From Spinacia oleracea (taxonomy: Eukaryota > Streptophyta > Magnoliopsida > Caryophyllales > Amaranthaceae), in assembly GCF_020520425.1 (NCBI RefSeq), contig NC_079488.1, positions 22,198,247 to 22,262,246 on the forward strand: a DNA stretch of 64,000 nucleotides, written 5' to 3'. Positions within the stretch are counted from its first letter, which is position 1. Each line of letters begins with the position of its first letter. The position numbers and the translations under genes are program-made. Under the pieces are notes generated by a model. It searched no databases. It saw only the letters and a program-made list of their open reading frames with translations, and was not told the DNA's origin. This document shows positions 51,701-61,753 of this stretch, piece by piece.

Positions 51701-54700
51701 ACATAAAAAAATAATGATTATGATGTATACTTTTTGTTGATCCTCGGTATTATTATTTAAAATCTTTGATTTCATCCATTTCCAGTAATCAAATTGTTTA
51801 AATTTTTATGCAGATTTCTCACACCTTCTCTGCTACTCGGTATCCTTTTTTAACAACTTTCTAATTCGAAATGTAATATCTATTCTTCAACACTGTAACG
51901 AAGACATGAGATACTACAGGAAAGAGTGCAGTATTTTCTATGCAATACTCTGTAGTTCTGATTTTAAGATGATGATACTCCACTAGTCCACTGTCCCTCA
52001 ATACTAGTCACACTTCTATTTTAGGCCATAGAAAAACAATAAACCATTCTTTAAAGTTGGTAACTTAAACTTTGAAATTTCCTATACTACCCTTAGTGAT
52101 ACACTAGAAGAAGTAGTCATATAAAGACTACTTTTATTTTAATTTTTTTGATAAGTAAAACCATTAATGAAAAGAATAGAGTTATTTACAAAGAAGGCAT
52201 TCCTTCACTAAGCACGCTAAAGCAAACAACTACCAAAAAACACACACCTACGAAACAAATCATAAGCTCTACTTTTGGTGTTGCAGAGATGGGACAATTA
52301 AAATATTTAAGAACAATCATGGTAAGTAACTCAATTCTCTAAAAGTGACCTATAATCAAAGGTGGCTTATTTTTAGAAATAGAGGAAATAATAATTTTCC
52401 TTTCAAGAGAAGTGAGAAAACAAAGGATACTCATTCGGGCATAGACTGCTTGTCCCCTTACTATCTACTTCATCAAACTTCATAAACATCCTCCCAGGGG
52501 CTTTGCCTGTAGCCACACCCCAGAAACGAATATCTCAAAACCATTAATAGGAGAATTACCTCACTTGCAGCAGCCTTGAAACGGACATAGATAACGGATG
52601 CCTCCACGCTTTCAGAGACAGCTGGTTTACTGCCACCAATATTCCGTATTGCATCATGAACCTAATCAAAACAACTTGCATTTCAAGATTTTCTCACTCT
52701 ATCAATAGGAATTAATGCAACTCTTATCTTTAGCAGATAGTCTACCTGAGATGAGGCATTTTTGAGGACTGACTGGATATGAGACCGTATCGCATTCAAT
52801 GCTCGTGACTGTCATCAAAATTTAAATGAAGAAATTTATATTTGGAATCTGAGAAACTTGATTGTAGAGTTACATTATTAGTAACATACACAGTAACTTA
52901 AGAGTCATATGGTGGATAAATGCTTTGAAAATGTCATTACTACCTGGAGCTGCCGGAATTTGACCAAGTAGACACTGGATTCTGCATATTGGGGGTTGCT
53001 CTCAACATATCTACAATTCAGAAAAGCAAGCATAGTAAGTTGAATACAACAACATGCAAGTTGAAGATACAAAAATCACAAAGAATATTACAGTGCTCTT
53101 AGAAACATAGTCAAAACTGGGGAAAGGGGGGAACAAAAAAAGGAGAGTAGAAATCTAATTTTCTCAAGAAGAGTGGCAATAGATATTAACATACGATATG
53201 CACTCATCTAGCCGCTTCAGCAGAGGAAGAAAGTCACGATTTCCAACACTCATGCTAGGGGAATAAAAGCTTGTTGAAATCTGAAAAAAGTATGTAAAAC
53301 AATGAAAGATTGATTAGAAATGTATATCTCGGAAAAGAGTATTGCAAATTCTATCTTATAAAGCTTCTAATACCAGATTATATGAACAGCATCCAAATTT
53401 AAAGTACCACAGTAAAGCTTATGAATCAAGACATACAAAACGAGAAAAAATATAAATAGACAACCATGGAAGCCAATGAAACAACATGGACCCACAATCA
53501 CTCTCAATGTTACATGGTCTGCAATTTGATTTGATTAATCTGATATAGACGGCGAAAGAATACAGAAGAGGGGGGGAAAAGTGTTACTTAGGCCCTGTTC
53601 TGTTCGACTTATTTTGACTTATTTCAGACAAAATAAGTTCAGATAAGTTTAAATAATATAAGTTCAGCAAAACTAAGTTTTTTTCAGACATTTTCACACA
53701 CAAATAAGTTAATTTCAGACAAAATAAGTTTTTTTTCAGATAAAACAAGTTATGTTAAGTTCAGATAAGTTCCGATAATATAAGTTCAGTCAAAATAAGT
53801 CCAATAGAACGGGGCCTTAGGGGAAAAAAGTGGTACTTAGTAAACACTACACACACTACACCTTCTGAAAGGTGCCAAAGGAAAAGGATAGTAAAGGCTT
53901 ACGTTCTCCAATTCATCAAAGTAGCTAAGCTTGCTCCGAAGAGCATCTGCAAATTCAATCAATCTCTGCTTTTCTATCAGCTGCAAAACCGAAGATGAAA
54001 AACCAATTTATAGGGATACAGGATTAGCATAAATGCATAATTAAAAATTTATTGTATTTACATGTCCATACAACATTGAACATAGGCATAACCCAACTGA
54101 ATATGCGAACATGCAAAAAAAGGATGCCATTTTTTCATTAACTTGAAAAAACAAATAAACATCTCAATAAAAAGATTATAGATGTTCCTCTAAGGTCAAA
54201 CCCAATGCACAACCCAACACCCAACCTAACTTTTTTGGTTTGCAAATTGCAACAAGAATAATAGTAGAAAGGCATCAAGGAGCATCAAGGAAGTGTCATC
54301 ATAGCAAATGTATCTATCCGGGTGAAAGAAAAGACATTGCCATTAATGAAGTTCGACAACTAGGTTCCATGATTGACACCATCTTTCCAATAAAACTACC
54401 TGCTGCCCCAAAAACTTAACAAAGCCAAACAAGAATCATCTTTGGGTGGAAAGGAATTTGCAATGAAATGGACACATGTTGTCAGCCTAAAAATATTGAA
54501 AGAGTAAGATCAATAGAGATAAGTTTTCAAATCTCCAAAGCATTAAAATTAATTCTGAAGCCATAAAATGATTAAATTTTATTGAATTTTGAAACTTTTG
54601 ACAATTAAACTTCAGTATACTGAATGATAGTTTATCTTTACGAATTATTTTGATTCTTCATACCACGTTTTTCTAGGTTCTCCATAGGTTTTGCCTATAC

Positions 54701-57700
54701 AGGCATAGGGCTATACCAGTAAGCTATCTGCAAAAACACCATCTGATCTCAATCAATGCATTTTTGCTGAGACTTTCTTATCATGCTTACTGAGACTTTA
54801 CAAATAGCTACCTTTTTTAAGATGTAATATCCATGTTATTGGAGGAAGTGGGTGCGATGTTATATTTCTATGGCTTTCTTTTCAGTGATATGCCTGGGAA
54901 GACAACAGGCTTATATTCAAGCTCCTGAGGATAATATCAAGGCATTCAACTCTCTACCATCTTTATTTTGTTGATGAGATCTTTGAATAAAGTGGTAAAT
55001 AAGCCCACCCAGGTAAGAGTAGTGGGTGTATGTAAACAAGACTATAGACGAAAGAAAGCAATCATTTTCAACAGTTCATCATTTCCAAATCTTACGACCT
55101 ACAAGATGTATGCTTTAAGTTGTTGCAAACCTGACAAAAGCAATCAGGATTTTGAAGCATTTCGAAGACTTTCGAATGAATGGGAAGAAGAATCACTTTG
55201 AAGGATTTTGGAGCTGCTTTATTTCTTAAAAGATTGATCTCAATGGGACTAGGTTTCCTAATAAAGGAAGGTTCCTCTTCTTTCAAGAAGTTTGGAAAAG
55301 AAGTTTACTCCTACAGTTTTCTTCTATTTGCTGGCATGAGCAACACTCGAAGAAAATACTTTGACACGAAGTACATAACAAAAGGAACTTCATTTTTGCA
55401 AGTCTTTTAGCTAATGTCAACAGGAAATTCTATTCTTTTCCTCTTACTCATTCCTTGGGGGTCTTTTTTCTTTCTATTGATATATATCTCAAATTCTCAA
55501 CCCAAGAACTGCTTTGTGGAATTTCTTTCCGGTATTATGCATTTCAGTTATCTAAAATGGAAAAAGTTAAATGCACACCAATTTCGTGCTTCGTAAACCA
55601 CCCTAACCAACATAACAACCTAGCAGGCTAGCACCTATCCCACATTAAATAGATCCCAAACCTTAATCCACACTCCCATTTCTACCTTAATGAACAGCCT
55701 CACTTCCCAGCACAAACCCTTGCCCCCAATATGATTAAGTTGATCCCAGCAAAAGTAAGTTTCTTTTGTCAAGCTTGCTAACTTCTCAGTCCTCCCACAC
55801 GAATCTGATTCCTTGATGTAACTTCCCCTCTATGTTCCAGTGACCACTTCAAAGAAGTGGCTTGGAACAATTTTATTGCTCCTTAACCTTATCCCACGGT
55901 TCCACTTTCGTATTTTAGACATGCTTCTCCATTCCCTTAAATTTGAATGCACCAAATTCTTCTTCACTACAATTCAGTATCTTCCAAAGCTCTAAAAAGA
56001 GAAGCCAATTACTCAGCAATCATCACTTCTCTCCCAAATAGCTTCCTCTTTTATGACCATAAATCCCTAACTCCTACATATTGCAGTATTGCACCCTCCT
56101 TAAAGAAGTTCTACTTCCTTGTCTCCAAAATCCAACGCAGATAACATATCACTTACATTTATAACCACAATCCAGAAAAGACCCTAATATTCCTAAAGCC
56201 ACATGTTCTCAGAAGTAAGTCAACTAAACTAATTCCAAAGGGAAAAGTGAGTCCAAGGATAGTGGCATCCAGACCAAGCATATGCAACAAACCTCAATAA
56301 CTTCTCCATCTTCTTATAAGTCGTGCATTTGAAAAACCTCAAGGACACAGTACCCAAAAAGAAGGTAACATGAGTGTTCAAAAGTGATATAACTCCTAAA
56401 AAATCCTTAGATAAAATTAACTGTCGCAGAGTCATGGAAGCAATGTTTCGTGGGTATTACGACACGCTTCATGGCTATCACAACGTAATTCACTAATTTG
56501 ACTCAAAAAAATTATCCAGTTCATCGTTAGAATTCAAGAGTGTTTACTTCTTTAGCTAATAGCTTAAAATATTCTTTAAGCCTCATATTTTTATTTTGTC
56601 CTAAGTTATAAATAAGAAAGTCTAAACATTTACACTGACTATAATATGAAAGGCTTATCTTAAATGTGAAATTAAATAGTATCACGTATCAACATGCTTA
56701 ACATTTTGAAAAGGCGTCAACGGCTAATATGCTTATTTAACGTAAGTCATGATGTGATTTTAGAACACACGACATAAAATGGCAATTTGCCGAAAAATAA
56801 GTCCAAATCTGTTACAAAACTGTCTTTATGTAATAGAACATCCTTCCTCTGAGTCCATGTCCTACACACAAAAATTGAACTAACACTATATAAAATGTAA
56901 CTAACCCTTCTTGCAACCCCATAGCCAATTACATTATAATTGCCTCCAATAACCTATCAAGAGAAACACAAATCCCAAAGATCACCTAACTTCACCCAAA
57001 AAAAGGATCCTCTTATCCACCCCCCCCCCCCCCCCCCTCCCTATGCACTCTTGGTATATGCTATGTGTCTAACAAACTTACCTTGTCAAACCTCTAAGGA
57101 TAAGACCTTCAATGCACAAGTTTAGTTGAACTGTAATCTCTCATACCACCGCCTACTAGACTATAATAAATGGGAGCACCTCTCAAAAAAAAACCCTGCC
57201 TTTATCCTCTTAGTCTTTTAAAAAATGAACTCCTCCAAAGCTCCAATATAACTCCCAACCGAAAGATATAAGCTAGCTTCATTAAATTAAATGTATAAAT
57301 CACCAATCTAAACCCCCCAAGGAATAGATCTTGTAATAAATAGAACTTAAATCAGTTGCAATCCAGTTTAACCAAAATCATGAGATAGAAAAAATACCAG
57401 CCTATCACAAGCATCATGAAGAGTTTTAGTCTTAGTTGCCACTGCTTGATGTTGAAACTGTAGCTCATTAAACAGTTCAAGGGTATCATCCACCTACACC
57501 AAAGATAGCCAAAGTTGCAAACCATGCAAGAGGCAAAGATTAGCTGATAACCAAAACCTGTATCATAAAGCCACTCAATGAAATTGAAGATCGTAATGTT
57601 AATATAGCATACCAACCTGCCGAAGTATACCATCACAAGTTTGAATGCGCTGTATCAAAGTATCCACATAATGTCTATACTTTTCCTCTGTCTAAAAAAG

Positions 57701-59315
57701 GTATAATCAGAGACAATAGCTAAGCGTCGTCAGAACCATAACTAGTGCATCAACAATACACAATGACTGACCTCTGATTTCATTGCTGCTTCGAGATCTG
57801 TGAACCATTTATAAAACTGCAGTACAGAAGAGAAAAGACAGCGTTCCGCTAATGGTTACTTCTGAATTCTAAACTAACAACTTCAAAATCTTATGCCTTT
57901 TCACATTCTTTCATCAGGTCATTACATTTCCATGAATAAACCTCAAATTCTAAAAACATGCATGAAAGATTCCAACATGTCAGTCTTCCGAACAGCAAAA
58001 TGAAGTAACTCTGTGAGCTTTGAGGAACATGACAAAGTTAACAAATCAGACGGACAACTGCCAAATATGATGCATAAAACGACTAGTCGACTACAGTGGT
58101 AGAAATTATCTCTCTGTGGATAAGACAAATCACTTTAGTTATGCATCAACACTTGGTTCGCTGCTGAGACTACTAGAGTTGAACTCTTTAGAAATGGCAA
58201 ATCCATTTGTTTTTCGCCTCTGTATCAAATTTTAATAGTCACAAAAAATAGCATCCATGTCTAATTAAGACGTCCTTAAAGCAAGCAGTATAGGAAAAGC
58301 CAGAGGAAAATTAATATAGTTCAATGCTTCAACTAAAATGAGTAGCACTTAGGTACTACTCTGTAGTGAGTTAGTGGTCTGACTTTCACTCTGTACTTGA
58401 GCAACTTAGCATTTTAACAACGATAAGTAAGATATAGAGTTGTAGGACATGATCTCCATTTTATCTACGTAGTTTCTTACGTTTAGCTATTGTGGGTGAA
58501 ATTGTAAGTCTATGTGGCTACAAGTAGATTAAGTATGGGCTTTGTCATTGGTTCCGATTAAGTGACAATGTGATCCTTTTGCCTATTTCTATTTTGCATT
58601 CTCCAACAAAAAAGTAGTAATGGCAATACTTATTTTCCAAATACTCATTCACTCAATTCTGGGGGAAAAAAACAAATTTGAATTTTCTGCACCATTTTCA
58701 AAACAAGTTGATCACCTGATTTGTGTTGACCAAAACAGCCTCAATGGCAGCAGAACTATCAGCAACACTGTCCTGAGTATCAATGGATAAACCATGTCCC
58801 TGCCCCGGAACTCGATCCTGCGTCTATGCGACACACATATACTCAATTTCAACACTTGAAACCTAAATGAAACCACCATCACAAATTTCACATACAGAAA
58901 TAAACGGAATATACCAAATTGGGAGGAAAGGGACGCTCAGCAACAGCATGAGACAAGGCAACGATCGCTGATTGCTGTTGCTCTGTCAATGGAGTATTCT
59001 GAATTGATAACAAAAACTAAACTCAGAACAAACATACATTACCAACAAACAATGTCGGATCTGTAATTTCGCCTAATCTATTCAATAAATCAAATCAAAT
59101 GTTCAACATTGATAAAATAAATTAAATAAAAAAGATCAATGTATTAGCAATATAACCCTAATTGAATCCAATGCAATGCAATTATCATATAATTAGGGGG
59201 GGATTGAGAGGATAGAGAAAGAGACCTGTTCCCAAGTGGAAGCGAAGTTGTAGCCCTTGGAAATTGCGCCGGATTTGGGGAGAGAAGGAGAGGAGGAGTT
59301 CTTAGGAGCCACCAT
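36745..59315 (-). CDS. COG3: Conserved oligomeric Golgi complex subunit 3 (COG3/Sec34), 25 coding exons
   Basis: Lobe-A subunit of the COG tether for retrograde intra-Golgi vesicles. Exons in transcript order: 59226-59315, 58915-58998, 58716-58823, 57772-57816, 57617-57691, 57398-57493, 53903-53980, 53195-53280, 52944-53010, 52746-52808, 52560-52661, 51389-51493, 51191-51283, 48865-48953, 45880-46099, 45609-45695, 44958-45074, 44817-44849, 44587-44673, 44439-44501, 43702-43818, 42528-42620, 41949-42074, 37488-37588, 36745-36874. They sum to 2355 nt, 784 residues, which agrees with the Arabidopsis protein length I recall. Landmarks: [19 protein letters not shown] (N-terminus), [106 protein letters not shown]. 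The start at 59315 was chosen over the in-frame ATG at 59378 by similarity. All introns are GT-AG and phases close. The intron between exons 23 and 24 is 4.4 kb because of a Helitron. It is read as intact. Confidence 0.95.
36945..37130. mobile_element. hAT-like fragment in the last COG3 intron
   Basis: ACCTGGTTATTGGGCAGGCT followed by GGGTCAGGG words and GTCAATAGCGGGTCGTTAG resembles the left half of 33073-33421. The right end is absent, so it is a truncated copy. Confidence 0.4.
37962..38672. mobile_element. hAT-like MITE nested in the Helitron
   Basis: Inverted ends TAGAGATGGACAG and, reverse-complemented, TAGAGATGGCCAA. Flanks GTCTTTAT (37954-37961) and GTTATTAT (38673-38680) agree at six of eight bases, consistent with an old 8-bp duplication. 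The interior is rich in CCCACCAAACCCACC-like words. Open frames 37961-38635 on both strands are artefacts. Confidence 0.65.
40623..41095. repeat. Two tandem units of about 236 bp in the Helitron
   Basis: Units start near 40623 (ATTTAGATACGACAAAATAT) and 40866 (ATTTAGATACGACAAACCAT). Both contain TGTTTGATTCTATTAAACAG, itself a short inverted repeat, twice, and CAACCTTGTTCGGTTGTT. They are diverged by several percent. Confidence 0.75.
42190..42440. mobile_element. MITE-like relic in a COG3 intron
   Basis: Repeated ACTTATCTGAACTTATT-type words (TTATCTGAACTTGCAGTAAT, CTTAACTTACCTGAACTTAT) resemble the interiors of the PIF/Harbinger-like MITEs at 4612 and 53591. No terminal inverted repeat pair could be defined. 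Confidence 0.3.
44339..44360 (-). repeat. 22-base homopolymer, poly-G in the COG3 pre-mRNA
   Basis: Twenty-two C on the plus strand, followed by CA repeats to about 44390. It lies within 80 nt downstream of the 5' splice site after exon 20 (44439). Length is likely to be variable and error-prone in sequencing. Confidence 0.85.
47135..47392. mobile_element. Stowaway-like MITE in a COG3 intron
   Basis: TA on both sides; ends CTTCCTCCGTTCTTATTTAC and, reverse-complemented, CTTCCTCTGTTCTTTTTTAA. Interior words (GACACTATTCAC, GTGTGGGGTCTTATTAGATT) are shared, in the same orientation, with the element at 60033-60288. 258 bp. Confidence 0.8.
49236..49396. repeat. Two tandem 85-bp units in a COG3 intron
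   Basis: ATGGGAAGCTTTTGTCAATA starts at 49236 and again at 49321; the second unit is slightly shorter. Only about one substitution separates them, so the duplication is recent. Confidence 0.85.
50093..50107 (-). repeat. 15-base poly-G (pre-mRNA sense) in a COG3 intron
   Basis: Fifteen C on the plus strand within the intron between exons 13 and 14. Confidence 0.8.
50340..50553. mobile_element. Stowaway-like MITE with an internal poly-C run
   Basis: Left TACTGCTTCCGTTCCATTTT; right, reverse-complemented, TACTACGTCTGTTCCTTAAT. A 21-base poly-C (50398-50418) sits inside. The ends match only partly, so this is a degraded copy. The open frame 50320-50535 on the minus strand is an artefact. Confidence 0.5.
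53591..53815. mobile_element. PIF/Harbinger-like MITE in a COG3 intron
   Basis: TIRs GGCCCTGTTCTGTTCGACTT and, reverse-complemented, GGCCCCGTTCTATTGGACTT, with TTA at 53588-53590 and 53816-53818. 225 bp, interior rich in AAATAAGTTCAGATAAGTT. It sits about 90 bp from exon 7 without disturbing it. Confidence 0.85.
55600..56450 (-). pseudogene. Possible LINE reverse transcriptase relic in COG3 intron 6
   Basis: The minus-strand frame 56229-56435 contains [22 protein letters not shown] and AWSG in the order expected around the end of a plant L1-type RT domain (a LP.Y.MSL..IP block, then IEKL.R.FLWSG). Downstream to about 55600 only disconnected pieces resemble coding sequence. I found no YADD motif, endonuclease domain or tail. 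The assignment rests on pattern resemblance and could be chance. Confidence 0.25.
57020..57037 (-). repeat. 18-base poly-G (pre-mRNA sense) in COG3 intron 6
   Basis: Eighteen C on the plus strand. It is the fourth long G run of the COG3 transcript. Confidence 0.8.
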
Positions 59316-59731
59316 TTTTGGTGCAGTCGTCTTCTTCGACTGCAAGAAGGAAGACGAAGAAGATGCAAAATTGATCACTGTAACTTCTGCTTGCTTTCAC
59401 ACTACAGCATGCCGTTTGCTTTGGATCTGGTATTGCAACAATTTGTTTCGTGGTAAATCTTGACAGATTTTGACATTTGGGGAGAGTAAAACTGTAAACA
59501 CTAAAAATGGTTGTCTAGAACTCTAGATTGTCACTCGGGTCGATTTTAGGGTGGGTTCAGGTTATTGTAATACTCAGAGTCACGGGTTATAACCGGCAAG
59601 TGGATCAGGTTACGACGAAAGCCTAGGAAGCATGGACACGCCTGTCCAGTGTCGAATGAATATTTAACTCTTAACATAACACAAATTGTACATGTATTTG
59701 TATCAATGTTTATGAAAGTCTATCTTATTTG
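59316..59731 (-). promoter_or_regulatory. COG3 upstream region
   Basis: About 415 bp separate the COG3 start codon from the nearest transposon. An in-frame upstream ATG at 59378 would add 21 Ser/Lys-rich residues; similarity to the family favours 59315. No TATA box is obvious, as is common for plant housekeeping promoters. Confidence 0.35.
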
Positions 59732-60032
59732 GGCCATGTTCTTCTGAATTTTATTTGGCTGAACTGAACTGAACTTAATGGAGCTGAATTTAACTGAAGT
59801 GACCTTAATGGAGCTGAACTGAACTAAACTGAACTGAACTGAATGGAACTGAATGAATAATAAATAAGAAATAAGAAATAAGAAATAAGAAATAAGAAAT
59901 AATAAATAAGAAATAGTAAATAATAAATAATAACTACAATAATCATAATTATTTACTAATAACAATAATTACATATAATATTAATACAATAATAGTAATA
60001 TTAAATAATAATAACGATAATAATAATTTATA

Positions 60033-60287
60033 CTTCCTCCATTTTTTAATGATTGCACCATCTTGGTTTTAGCACTATTCACACATTCTTATATAGTTAT
60101 TTTTTGTGATTTATATGTAAGGAAAACTATATTCATGTGGGATCTTGTTAGATTCGTTTCTAAATATATTATCAAATTATCAAATTTTTACAATTTTTCA
60201 AAATGTATAATGAAAGATATTAGTGGTTAAAGTAGTGTATTGGCAAGCGTGAAATCTCAAATGGTGCAATTAAAAAAAATGGAGGAA

Positions 60288-60288
<1 letters not shown>
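60033..60288. mobile_element. Stowaway-like MITE nested in the PIF/Harbinger element
   Basis: TA-flanked; ends CTTCCTCCATTTTTTAATGA and, reverse-complemented, CTTCCTCCATTTTTTTTAAT. Same family and orientation as 47135-47392. Its right-hand TA runs straight into the (TA)n array. Confidence 0.8.

Positions 60289-60374
<86 letters not shown>
60289..60374. repeat. (TA)43 microsatellite
   Basis: Uninterrupted TA dinucleotides beginning exactly at the target duplication of the Stowaway element at 60033-60288. Confidence 0.95.
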
Positions 60375-60375
<1 letters not shown>

Positions 60376-60745
60376 TCCGTATATAAGTAATAATTATCAA
60401 TTTTAATTGCAATATCAAGAATAAAAATAATTACAAAACAAGATGAATCCGTTCTTTTGAACTGAACTGAACTGAACTGAATGAAAATGCAATAAAGTCC
60501 AAAAAAGCAGGGCCTTGGTTGGTAAGGTTATGCATTGGTCTAAGTTCAAACCGAACCCAAAGCTAAAACTGAAATCATGATTTTTGCATGATCATATAAA
60601 AGGGCAACGATAAGTATACTTTACAATTACTCACTGATAAAAGTTATGACATGTTTTGCATTGAGGCATGCATCAAATAGACGATTATTTAGAGTTAAAC
60701 TAATGAAATTTAAATGGGGGACTCTATATTCGGGACAAACAACTA

Positions 60746-61069
60746 TTCCCTCCGTATTTTTTTAAGAGATACACTTGCCTTTTCCGGCCGTATTTATTTA
60801 AAAGATACACTTGCCATTTTTAGTAACTTATCAACTCCACCATCTAATTAAATAATACATCTAATATACCCTATCACCCACCATCCTATTAAACAAATAT
60901 TTTCATAAACTCACCCCACCCTCCACCCACCAAAATGACATGATCCCCACATATTTAATTATTAAAATATCTATCCAACCCCACTTGCTTTATTATTTTA
61001 TTTCATTCAATTATTCTTCTTAATACTCGTGCCCGGCCAAGTGTATCTCTTAAAAAAATGCGGAGGGAG
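60746..61069. mobile_element. Stowaway-like MITE between COG3 and RAD51
   Basis: Ends TTCCCTCCGTATTTTTTTAA and, reverse-complemented, CTCCCTCCGCATTTTTTTAA; the words AGAGATACACTTG are mirrored at the other end. TA target on both sides. 324 bp. Its left half also repeats the GTATTTATTTAAAAGATACA block. Confidence 0.75.
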
Positions 61070-61222
61070 TAAATACATAGCGGCCTGAACATAGATGTTT
61101 AAGAAATCATTCCAAGTGAAATCGGTTAAAAAATGACAATTTTATTTTCGTCGCCTTAAAAATTGCATAGATCTAACAAAATTTGCATTTACCAATAACT
61201 TTTAATCCCAAACCATTAAACG

Positions 61223-61385
61223 AATGTCAACAAATTGAGAAACTTATTAACGCCTTTTACGGGGGAGTTATATATAAATGTTAATTTAGTTGGCACTTGA
61301 GGCGAATGTCAATAAGTTGAAAAACTTATTAAACACCTTTCAAGGGAAGTTATATATAAATGTTAATTTAGTTGGCACTTGAGGC
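61223..61385. repeat. Two tandem units of about 82 bp
   Basis: GAATGTCAACAAATTGAGAA at about 61223 recurs as GAATGTCAATAAGTTGAAAA near 61304. Both end ATTTAGTTGGCACTTGAGGC. Located about 370 bp beyond the RAD51 stop codon. Confidence 0.8.
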
Positions 61386-61753
61386 AAGTAGTGAGGTGAG
61401 CAAGGTACCAAGGTGAATACAAATGGATACAAATGTATTGGATATCAAAACGAATGTCACAGGGCGTTGAAGCAGGTATGTATCTAATAATATAGGTATA
61501 TACCCACATTTTATTTTGCCGGAGCCTAGTGTGTGTTAGTCAAATTCAATTAAGCAGACAAGCTTGACAAAAAGGAGTGAAACCAATTTACTGGTATATC
61601 ACAATGTAATGTATTAGGACAATTGAATACAGGAAGAGGCATTCAATCAAAGGATCTACATTTTCAGATTTGCTACTATAAAACTAATCTACATAACAGA
61701 ATTTACACCCTCTTCCAAACTTTCCTATTGACAGAAAGTAAGAGGACAAGGTA

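Larger units (their letters stand above)
59732..60514. mobile_element. PIF/Harbinger-like MITE, expanded by microsatellite and nested MITE
   Basis: Ends GGCCATGTTCTTCTG and, reverse-complemented, GGCCCTGCTTTTTTGGACTT; TTG target duplication at 59729-59731 and 60515-60517. Subterminal AACTGAACTGAACTGAACTG repeats face each other at both ends. It contains an AT/AAT-rich expansion, the Stowaway 60033-60288 and a (TA)43 run. Confidence 0.7.

Noticed and set aside
54968..55410. Two open frames of 76-77 residues on the plus strand within COG3 intron 6
   Set aside because: They overlap out of frame, have no recognisable domain and no clear splice structure. Most likely chance frames or remains of an unidentified element.
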